64,000 nucleotides of DNA from Paraphysomonas bandaiensis (taxonomy: Eukaryota; Chrysophyceae), in the NCBI GenBank assembly GCA_965644295.1, contig CBFFRP010000144.1:124001-188000 (forward strand). The letters are read 5' to 3'. The notes under the pieces are model-generated. The model had not been told where the DNA came from. It worked only from the letters and a program-made list of their open reading frames with translations, and did no database searches. This document shows positions 46,701-58,700 of this stretch, piece by piece (positions within the stretch are counted from its first letter, which is position 1; each line of letters starts with the position of its first letter). The translations under genes were made by a program, and so were the position numbers.

Positions 46701-49700
46701 ATGTTGAGCTTGGAGTGGGTACGAAGGTAGAGGCTCGATACCGTGGTAAAATGAAATATTATCCTGGTGTAATTACTCGTGTTCGTCTTGGTGGTAAAGC
46801 GTTTGATATCGACTATGATGATGGGGAGCAGGAGATGGGTGTAAAGCGTGAGTTGATCAGAGCATTAGGTGGTGGAGGTAGTGGTTCTGGTGCTCGTGGG
46901 CGTGGAGATGATATTGGTGGTATTGATGAAGATGTTGAGCTTGGAGTGGGTACGAAGGTAGAGGCTCGGTACCGTGGTAAAATGAAATATTATCCTGGTG
47001 TAATTACTCGTGTTCGTCTTGGTGGTAAAGCGTTTGATATCGACTATGATGATGGGGAGCAGGAGATGGGTGTAAAGCGTGAGTTGATCAGAGCATTAGG
47101 TGGTGGAGGTAGTGGTTCTGGTAGTCGTAGTAGAAGTGCGAGTCGTCATCGAGACGACGATATTGGTGGTATTGATGAAGATGTTGAGCTTGGAGTGGGT
47201 ACGAAGGTAGAGGCTCGATACCGTGGTAAAATGAAATATTATCCTGGTGTAATTACTCGTGTTCGTCTTGGTGGTAAAGCGTTTGATATCGACTATGATG
47301 ATGGGGAGCAGGAGATGGGTGTAAAGCGTGAGTTGATCAGAGCATTAGGTGGTGGAGGTAGTGGTTCTGGTAGTCGTAGTAGAAGTGCGAGTCGTCATCG
47401 AGACGACGATATTGGTGGTATTGATGAAGATGTTGAGCTTGGAGTGGGTACGAAGGTAGAGGCTCGGTACCGTGGTAAAATGAAATATTATCCTGGTGTA
47501 ATTACTCGTGTTCGTCTTGGTGGTAAAGCGTTTGATATCGACTATGATGATGGGGAGCAGGAGATGGGTGTAAAGCGTGAGTTGATCAGAGCATTAGGTG
47601 GTGGAGGTAGTGGTTCTGGTAGTCATAGTAGAAGTGCGAGTCGTCATCGAGACGACGATATTGGTGGTATTGATGAAGATGTTGAGCTTGGAGTGGGTAC
47701 GAAGGTAGAGGCTCGGTACCGTGGTAAAATGAAATATTATCCTGGTGTAATTACTCGTGTTCGTCTTGGTGGTAAAGCGTTTGATATCGACTATGATGAT
47801 GGGGAGCAGGAGATGGGTGTAAAGCGTGAGTTGATCAGAGCATTAGGTGGTGGAGGTAGTGGTTCTGGTAGTCGTAGTAGAAGTGCGAGTCGTCATCGAG
47901 ACGACGATATTGGTGGTATTGATGAAGATGTTGAGCTTGGAGTGGGTACGAAGGTAGAGGCTCGATACCGTGGTAAAATGAAATATTATCCTGGTGTAAT
48001 TACTCGTGTTCGTCTTGGTGGTAAAGCGTTTGATATCGACTATGATGATGGGGAGCAGGAGATGGGTGTAAAGCGTGAGTTGATCAGAGCATTAGGTGGT
48101 GGAGGTAGTGGTTCTGGTAGTCGTAGTAGAAGTGCGAGTCGTCATCGAGACGACGATATTGGTGGTATTGATGAAGATGTTGAGCTTGGAGTGGGTACGA
48201 AGGTAGAGGCTCGGTACCGTGGTAAAATGAAATATTATCCTGGTGTAATTACTCGTGTTCGTCTTGGTGGTAAAGCGTTTGATATCGACTATGATGATGG
48301 GGAGCAGGAGATGGGTGTAAAGCGTGAGTTGATCAGAGCATTAGGTGGTGGAGGTAGTGGTTCTGGTAGTCGTAGTAGAAGTGCGAGTCGTCATCGAGAC
48401 GACGATATTGGTGGTATTGATGAAGATGTTGAGCTTGGAGTGGGTACGAAGGTAGAGGCTCGGTACCGTGGTAAAATGAAATATTATCCTGGTGTAATTA
48501 CTCGTGTTCGTCTTGGTGGTAAAGCGTTTGATATCGACTATGATGATGGGGAGCAGGAGATGGGTGTAAAGCGTGAGTTGATCAGAGCATTAGGTGGTGG
48601 AGGTAGTGGTTCTGGTGCTCGTGGGCGTGTAGACGATATTGGTGGTATTGATGAAGATGTTGAGCTTGGAGTGGGTACGAAGGTAGAGGCTCGATACCGT
48701 GGTAAAATGAAATATTATCCTGGTGTAATTACTCGTGTTCGTCTTGGTGGTAAAGCGTTTGATATCGACTATGATGATGGGGAGCAGGAGATGGGTGTAA
48801 AGCGTGAGTTGATCAGAGCATTAGGTGGTGGAGGTAGTGGTTCTGGTAGTCGTAGTAGAAGTGCGAGTCGTCATCGAGACGACGATATTGGTGGTATTGA
48901 TGAAGATGTTGAGCTTGGAGTGGGTACGAAGGTAGAGGCTCGGTACCGTGGTAAAATGAAATATTATCCTGGTGTAATTACTCGTGTTCGTCTTGGTGGT
49001 AAAGCGTTTGATATCGACTATGATGATGGGGAGCAGGAGATGGGTGTAAAGCGTGAGTTGATCAGAGCATTAGGTGGTGGAGGTAGTGGTTCTGGTGTTC
49101 GCGGGCGTGGAGAGGATATAGAAGAGGATGAACTGAATGTTGGCACGAGGGTAGAGGCTCGGTACCGTGGTAAAATGAAATATTATCCTGGTGTAATTAC
49201 TCGTGTTCGTCTTGGTGGTAAAGCGTTTGATATCGACTATGATGATGGGGAGCAGGAGATGGGTGTAAAGCGTGAGTTGATCAGAGCATTAGGTGGTGGA
49301 GGTAGTGGTTCTGGTGTTCGTGGGCGTGGAGAGGATATAGAAGAGGATGAACTGAATGTTGGCACAAGGGTAGAAGCTCGGTACCGTGGTAAAATGAAAT
49401 ATTATCCTGGTGTAATTACTCGTGTTCGTCTTGGTGGTAAAGCGTTTGATATCGACTATGATGATGGGGAGCAGGAGATGGGTGTAAAGCGTGAGTTGAT
49501 CAGAGCATTAGGTGGTGGAGGTAGTGGTTCTGGTGTTCGCGGGCGTGGAGAGGATATAGAAGAGGATGAACTGAATGTTGGCACGAGGGTAGAAGCTCGG
49601 TACCGTGGTAAAATGAAATATTATCCTGGTGTAATTACTCGTGTTCGTCTTGGTGGTAAAGCGTTTGATATCGACTATGATGATGGGGAGCAGGAGATGG

Positions 49701-52700
49701 GTGTAAAGCGTGAGTTGATCAGAGCATTAGGTGGTGGAGGTAGTGGTTCTGGTGTTCGCGGGCGTGGAGAGGATATAGAAGAGGATGAACTGAATGTTGG
49801 CACAAGGGTAGAAGCTCGGTACCGTGGTAAAATGAAATATTATCCTGGTGTAATTACTCGTGTTCGTCTTGGTGGTAAAGCGTTTGATATCGACTATGAT
49901 GATGGGGAGCAGGAGATGGGTGTAAAGCGTGAGTTGATCAGAGCATTAGGTGGTGGAGGTAGTGGTTCTGGTGTTCGCGGGCGTGGAGAGGATATAGAAG
50001 AGGATGAACTGAATGTTGGCACGAGGGTAGAGGCTCGGTACCGTGGTAAAATGAAATATTATCCTGGTGTAATTACTCGTGTTCGTCTTGGTGGTAAAGC
50101 GTTTGATATCGACTATGATGATGGGGAGCAGGAGATGGGTGTAAAGCGTGAGTTGATCAGAGCATTAGGTGGTGGAGGTAGTGGTTCTGGTGTTCGTGGG
50201 CGTGGAGAGGATATAGAAGAGGATGACTTGATAGTTGGCACGAAGGTGGAGGCACGATACCGTGGTAAAATGAAATATTATCCTGGTGTAATTAGTCGTG
50301 TTCGATTAAATGGAACATTTGATATTGATTATGACGATGGCGAGAAGGAGACGAGCGTTGAGCGTTCTCTTATCAGGAAGTTGGGAAGAAGTCGTAGTCG
50401 AAGTGCTAGTCGACGTCGTGATGACGATATTGAAGAGGATGACTTGATAGTTGGCACGAAGGTGGAGGCTCGGTACCGTGGTAAAATGAAATATTATCCT
50501 GGTGTAATTACTCGTGTTCGTCTTGGTGGTAAAGCGTTTGATATCGACTATGATGATGGGGAGCAGGAGATGGGTGTAAAGCGTGAGTTGATCAGAGCAT
50601 TAGGTGGTGGAGGTAGTGGTTCTGGTGTTCGTGGGCGTGGAGAGGATATAGAAGAGGATGACTTGATAGTTGGCACGAAGGTGGAGGCACGATACCGTGG
50701 TAAAATGAAATATTATCCTGGTGTAATTAGTCGTGTTCGATTAAATGGAACATTTGATATTGATTATGACGATGGCGAGAAGGAGACGAGTGTTGAGCGT
50801 TCTCTTATCAGGAAGTTGGGAAGAAGTCGTAGTCGAAGTGCTAGTCGACGTCGTGATGACGATATTGACGAGGATGACTTGATAGTTGGCACGAAGGTGG
50901 AGGCTCGGTACCGTGGTAAAATGAAATATTATCCTGGTGTAATTAGTCGTGTTCGTCTTGGTGGTAAAGCGTTTGATATCGACTATGATGATGGGGAGCA
51001 GGAGATGGGTGTAAAGCGTGAGTTGATCAGAGCATTAGGTGGTGGAGGTAGTGGTTCTGGTGTTCGTGGGCGTGGAGAGGATATAGAAGAGGATGACTTG
51101 ATAGTTGGCACGAAGGTGGAGGCACGATACCGTGGTAAAATGAAATATTATCCTGGTGTAATTAGTCGTGTTCGATTAAATGGAACATTTGATATTGATT
51201 ATGACGATGGCGAGAAGGAGACGAGTGTTGAGCGTTCTCTTATCAGGAAGTTGGGAAGAAGTCGTAGTCGAAGTGCTAGTCGACGTCGTGATGACGATAT
51301 TGAAGAGGATGACTTGATAGTTGGCACGAAGGTGGAGGCTCGATACCGTGGTAAAATGAAATATTATCCTGGTGTAATTAGTCGTGTTCGATTGAATGGA
51401 ACATTTGATATTGATTATGACGATGGCGAGAAGGAGACGAGCGTTGAGCGTTCTCTTATCAGGAAGTTGGGAAGAAGTCGTAGTCGAAGTGCTAGTCGAC
51501 GTCGTAATGACGATATAGAAGACGATATTGAAGAGGATGAATTGAGAGTTGGCACGAAGGTGGAGGCACGGTACCGTGGTAAAATGAAATATTATCCTGG
51601 TGTAATTAGTCGTGTTCGATTGAATGGAACATTTGATATTGATTATGACGATGGCGAGAAGGAGACGAGTGTTGAGCGTTCTCTTATCAGGAAGTTGGGA
51701 AGAAGTCGTAGTCGAAGTGCTAGTCGACGTCGTAATGACGATATAGAAGACGATATAGAAGACGATATTGAGGAGGATGACTTGATAGTTGGCACGAAGG
51801 TGGAGGCACGGTACCGTGGTAAAATGAAATATTATCCTGGTGTAATTAGTCGTGTTCGATTGAATGGGACATTTGATATTGATTATGACGATGGCGAGAA
51901 GGAGTCGAGTGTTGAGCGTTCTCTTATCAGGAAGTTGGGAAGAAGTCGTAGTCGAAGTGCTAGTCGACGTCGTAATGACGATATAGAAGACGATATTGAG
52001 GAGGATGACTTGATAGTTGGCACGAAGGTGGAGGCACGGTACCGTGGTAAAATGAAATATTATCCTGGTGTAATTAGTCGTGTTCGATTAAATGGAACAT
52101 TTGATATTGAATATGACGATGGCGAGAAGGAGACGAGCGTTGAGCGTTCTCTTATCAGGAAGTTGGGAAGAAGTCGTAGTCGAAGTACTAGTCGACGTCG
52201 TAATGACGATATTGAAGACGATATTGAAGAGGATGAATTGATAGTTGGCACGAAGGTGGAGGCACGGTACCGTGGTAAAATGAAATATTATCCTGGTGTA
52301 ATTAGTCGTGTTCGATTGAATGGAACATTTGATATTGAATATGACGATGGCGAGAAGGAGACGAGCGTAGATCGTAGCTTTATCAAAGTGTCTAGAAGGA
52401 AAAGTGAACGCGGATGCGATGAATACGGGGACTGGGATGTTGGCAGTCGCGTTGAATCTCGCCACAAAGGAACGTCATCCTTTTATTCTGGGATTATAAC
52501 CCGCGTCAGGTTTGGTGGAAAAGCCTTTGACGTAGAATACGACCATAACGGGGAGCTTGAAACGTCAGTATCTGCAAGCAATATTAGAGGTGTTGATGAA
52601 GTAAGGCACAAACGAGTGCGTCATTTGGAAAACATCAAGCCTAAAAAAGGGGCTCATCTAGCTGGAGATCGAGTTGCCTGTTATTGGTATCGCCCAAATT

Positions 52701-55700
52701 CCTACAGTGCACCAAGACTTTTTGAGACTCCCAAACCTGTGCGGATTATTCACTTTAACAATGACGGTTACTACACTGTGGAGTTTGAAACCGACGGCTC
52801 ATTTCTGGATGATGTGAGTGAAGACCACCTTGAAGACTGGGCTGTTGCGAATGAAAAGATGAGGAATGGTCGAACTCTTTCAGGAACAAAAACTAATACA
52901 CCAGACCTTCCTTCAGATTGGATTGCTATTTTAGAAATGTCGAAATCATTCGGGATGCAGAAGAGAAATAGAAACCGATACACTGCTCCAACAGTTGAAC
53001 AGTTACTACGAGAAAAATCGGATATGAAAAAGTTGCGTCTTTGTTTTGACACAGACACACTTGACGAATTTCAAGATGTATTTGAAGATCATGATCGACA
53101 TGATGATGGCGTCATAGATATTGATAAACTGCTCTCGTGTTTCAAAGCACTTGGTGCGGAAGCCTCTCGAACGGATGTAAAATTGTGGGCAAAGAACAGA
53201 GGAAAAAATGGCAAGCCTTTGAGAGCATTCGATTTTGTTGATATGATGTTTGCTTACGCGGCTCTATTTTATCCGCCTCCATCTGAGACAGACATGAGTG
53301 CTGTTGAGACCAGTATCCTCGCTCGCTCGCTCCGCCTAAATGGTGAATGGAAAGATATGAGTTACTTCGCAAGGAGTTTTGGTAGGAAACGGCTTCGAGA
53401 TCTGGAAAGCGCGTTCGATGCATACGCTGTTCGCGATAGTAGTGGGGAGCCGCGCATTCAAGTAAAGCACATGCTGGAAGCTTTCCATCGATGTGGAAAA
53501 TCTATTACTATGACGAGAATGACTGAGTGGATGACGGACGCGGACGTGCGTCCTCACGACGCACTATCTTTGGCCGATTTTGTTTCTGTGTTTGCATTTT
53601 TCTTTGGCCCTTCGTCAGCCGTGGCGTCTGCACATCCTGTGGAAAGTCGTGCTGGAGTTCGGTTGACACTATCTGAGATTGCCGTGAATGTACTGCAGGA
53701 AGAGAGATGGAGAGGCAGCGCAGATCAAGTCGATTCGTTTGTCCGTCGTTTGGGAGCAGGAAGGCCCGCTAGAACTGTGGAATGTATTGCCAAACTTCGA
53801 GACGCTTTTGATAGTATAGACACCGATTCTAGGGGAATTGTACCGATGGATAGAATTGCGGACATATTACGACATGCTGATATCCCTCCGGCTACTACGG
53901 AGTCCTACATTCAGACGTTCATTGCCAATTCGAAGAAGGCTATGAACCACTCTGTTGTGCTTCCAGAAATATTTGAACACTTTGGCTCCATAATTCAGGA
54001 TGTATGTGAGAGCTCCGTCAGTGTTGCGGAGGCACTGGCCATGTTTCGACTGCACAGTGACGTTTCGACCATACGATCTGCTATAGATCTTACGCTGAGG
54101 ATTATTGACAACATATTGTCACATACAAATGACTCCAAGTACTGGAGAATAAATGTATTGAGCGAGGTAAGGTAATTGTATTCTTGACATGGTTAATAGA
54201 TTAAGTAGGAATTTGCTGGGAAAATATGGCAATTTCCTGCTGGAACGGCTTTGATGCGCTCTGTTGGATTTAATATCAATCCAAGTGACTCTATATCTCA
54301 AAAAGGTAATAAACGTATGGTGATATCTTTAGAAGTACCCACACCAGACGGAGAGTATCCACCTGTTCTTCCGACTGCTGTGACAAATTCGTTGAAGGCC
54401 AAGAGGGTGGAAATTGAACAGGAATTGGCTGCTCTTGAGGGTGCCCCTTCTGTTGGAGCTGCTGTACGTGAGATTCGTCAACACCATTCTGCTGTTGAGA
54501 CTCGACAAGGCGCAGAAACTGCACTGTCATTAATTCGAAATGTTCTTGCGAACCCTCGTGACATCAGGATGTACCGCGTAAAGAAAGCAAACCCGGCGTT
54601 TTTTCGAACATTGGGAAGGCTGAACGGGTCGGAGCTGCTGATGAGGGCAATTGGCTTTGTATCAGGGAGTGACGCAGATGTCGGGGGAACCGAAGCTTCA
54701 GCTGGGGCAATATATGTGCTCCACTCTATTGGGTCTGGAAAGTTTGATGCAGCACGGCAGTTGACTGAGAAGCCTCTTCAAGGTTTGTATGTGCCGAGGA
54801 AATGTTATAGTATGCATGTGATGGATGAAATATGTCCAGGTACCCATGGGTTTAAGTTTCCAGCGCTAGATTCGGAAACAGAAAAATTTTTGTGGAGACG
54901 CAAGGCGGAATTAGATATGGCATTGAGGCAGTTAGATTCGATTGTTGGTACGCGGAAATGATATGCTATTTTTTCGTTGTAGTAATGTGTTAATGTAGTT
55001 GAGAGCGTGAGCGAAGCGGCCCCAGTGTCTACTTTATCCGATCCAATGACTGCAGTGAAAGATGAATTGGCCACTGGAAGTATTGGAAAGCATTCCAAAT
55101 CAACGAAGGTCAAGCAGTCAAGGTCATCGTCTAATAAACAGCACCCTGTCAGTGTGCCAGTTCTGAAGAATAAATCTACTTTGTCGTCGTTGCAAGATTA
55201 TTTGAATGGGGCATCACCTGCTCAAGTTACTCAGATTAATATGATCCGCCGAGTCTTTGAAATTATGGATGCTGATGGTGATGGCTTGTTATCTGCTGCC
55301 GATGTTAAAGCATACTTCCGTGCTATTAACAGAACTGCGACGGACAATGTTGTGCACAAGTGGATTCGAGAGCGTGATATTGATCAGGATGGTGCCGTTT
55401 CTCTTGTTGAATTTGTTTCGAGTTTCGCATATCAGCTTGACCCATTGAGTAAGAACTCTGGGTCGAAAGCACATGGTCGGGACAAGGGCATTCCATCGGC
55501 TATTGCTACAGCTTTTGGAACAGTTAGACTGGCATGTTCCCCGCCAGAATTAGTCGATGCGGTGAATACTGCCAGCAATTATATACAGAAAATACTTGAC
55601 TCGCCAACTACTAAAGAGTTTTGGAGAATTCATATTGGGGATTCACATTTCCAGCAGAAGTTAGGGCGGCTCTTGGGAGGTGTCAAATTAATGCAAGCAC

Positions 55701-58700
55701 TAGGGTTTGAGCTTGAAGAAAATGGAGATATCCTCGCGCTGAGAGACGAGCACGGGGCTAAGTGGGAGACAGTTCCCGTTCAAATGAGAAAGAAGCTGGC
55801 TAGGAACCTCGAGGAACTAATGTTCCATAAAAACTCACTTTTGGAGCCATCTGTGAGTAATATTGCGGCAGGTTTGTGCACCTGGTCATGATTACTATGT
55901 TGTTGATATTGAGGTTTTGTAGTATCAAGTGCTGTGGGACTGTGCGGCGAATCATTTGAAAAAGCTACTGAGTGGGGCGTCGCCATTGAGTCTGTCATTT
56001 CGATACTGAACAATATTCTTAACCACCCCGATGAACCCAAATATTATACAATAAATCCATCCAATATGCACTTTCACAGAAGGTATTCTAGCTTTATATC
56101 TGGTACTCTGTATTCTTATTGCGATGTAGAATCGGTCGACTTGATGGTGGCATTCAAATGCTTGTTGCTCTGGGGTTTCGTGAGGAGGAAGGCGGAGTCC
56201 TCACTCTTCCAATGGGGTCTAATCTGTATGACTTAAGTGCCAGAAAGCATGAGTTTGAAGTTGGATTAGAGCAACTTCGAAAGCGAATAGCAATGGATAG
56301 CACTCGGGATTTCGGTAAGCAGGTACAACCAGATGGTGGGGACGAAAGTATACCACCACAGAAGAATGATCCCAGTGTCAATATTGCACGGTGAGATAGT
56401 TGTCGATAAGCAATTTTGATCTGCGTACTAATATGAAGTAGTTCTGTATCTGCAGGTGAATCAAATATACAAACCCAACAACTTGTGAAGCCTACGAGAG
56501 CCATTGGCAAAAAAGTAATGAATGACTTGAAAGAAGAGAAAATGAAGAGGATGAAAGCTGAAACAGCTCTGCACAGACAGTCTGAGTTAATCAAAGACCT
56601 TCAAGCTGTGGTCAGCACACTGCAGAATCGTGAGGAAAGTCACTTATCGTTAAGACAAGGTTTGACCATTGGAAGACTAGATGTGGATGAGAAAAAGGAA
56701 TTGGAGAAGGATGTCAATAGGCTGGGCAAAACGAGTTTTGCTTTCGAGAAGCAAGATGCATCACAATCAACAGCCAAGCAAGTTTCCAACAGTGCTCCTT
56801 CAGCATCGCAGCGTCCTGCGTCAACCCGAGGTAGCGTTAGGGGTGGCAATTCTGTGGAGATAAATGTACTGAATTCTGCGACCACTGTTCTGGTGGAATC
56901 ATGTTCTGTCGGTGATATGAAATTGCTGACGCAGAGTAGCGACGGATTCACGAGGGGAATGAAGGTGCTTATTGGGTCTGGGACCAAAACTGAGATACGC
57001 ACTGTAAGTGGACTGGGTAGCATATTAATTGATGCTCCACTCGCCTTTGCACATCCTGCTGGGGCTCCTGTGTTTGGAGTAGCGCCCACCCAGTCGAATA
57101 TCAAGCGACTGCACAAGAAAATGATGATTGAGTTCGCGCGGGGGGTTATTATCGAGGATGTTATTCCGGATGCAGTAAGGCAGGGATCTCAAAAGCACAC
57201 AGAGTACTTGCTCAATAGTTTTTACGTCAAACGACCAATCGCTACACATACGTTTATTATCCAGCCACTTAGCTGTGCGCAGTTATCCACCGGTGAATAC
57301 TGCAGGACATCATTGTGTTCAGCCTCTTCACATATGGGGCGAATTTTATATGGGTTGAAGGACAAAGTTCGAGTTGTGGATGCCGAATTGAGCGCTGTTT
57401 CCGTTGTCAATATGTTTTTGACATTCTGTGATGATTGTGACGTGAGGTACAGTATGCCTGAGATGCTATTATCAACTTTTCAAATGCACCTTGAGATTGA
57501 TCCCATGATATATGGTATCTTTTCACGTATAGCATGCTATCAACATTTTTCAAGTCCGGTAGAAATGTTTTCCTATTATGCCGAAGGAAAAGAAGCCATG
57601 CGCTGGTCAACTTATTTTTCGATGATGACAGGTACGAAAGCATCGACAAAGGAAAAGGATATTGGTATACAAGAAGCAGATTCCCTTGGCATTTGTCCCC
57701 GAACTTTAACTTTGCTTGGATGTGTATTTGATTTGCTTGACAGTGATGGAGATGAACTGCTGTCTGTGCATGAAGTATGCTGTGCGTTTGGCGAACTGGA
57801 TGGTGTGCCTCCTTCACGACGTGACATTTCAATGTGCACGCAGCTTGCAGTTGATTACTCAATTCAAAGCCCAGTGATAGATTTCCACTCTTTTATGACT
57901 CTACGAAGTAGATATTCTAAACTTGCACACATCCTACCTGGTGGCCTAAGACTCGCGGGACGGTGGACACTCCGTTGTGCTTGTTCAAACTACGCTGCAA
58001 TTCAAAGGAGTTCATTCATTAGCCCAAAGGCGATAAAAGATCATATTCCTTCGGACTTGTTGACATGTATTCATTTACCTACACAGATGACGGTGGAGTC
58101 AGTAATTGATCACATGACATCCTCTGTATCTTCGGATTATATAGAGCTAAAATTGTGTGGTGCCTCCTTATTTAGCAATGCCCCTATTTTGCCGGCACGA
58201 GAAACTAATATCTTAGAAATATCCAGCGAAGGTTACCAGGTTGCTCAAGTCACAGTCGATTGCAGTAAATCGCGGGCGTTCGTGTTGTGTACGGACGGAG
58301 TAGTTCATGTTATTGATATTTTATCTGGCCGAGAATTATTCAAACAGAGAGTTATCTGGTCAGAGCCGATTCTATCTCGGACAATTGAAAGCCATGATAA
58401 GTTTGTGAGGTGGCGTAAAGACACATTGTCACGCATGCAGCAGCCACAAGGCGACGATACTGAGAAGATATCGTCCCAATTAGCCAGTTATGTTCTATCC
58501 CTTCCACACACTGGAAATCTATTAGCTGTAAATGGCGATGGTGGCCTTGTTGTGGTGAATTGCAGTGTTTCTTGCGGTGCACTATGTATACTTGATGAGC
58601 TCTCTTTACGTAGAATATGTCGTATAAAAGCGCCTGGAAGACTGAGCGATGTTCTGGAAGGTGCTGTTCGAAATATTTCTTTCGGACATAGAGTTGATGT

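Noticed and set aside
44285-52610. Regular direct repeats that could suggest a CRISPR-like or satellite array
   Set aside because: Units are 218-249 bp, continuous in one reading frame, and variation respects the frame and the Tudor fold. It is a coding repeat in a eukaryotic gene.
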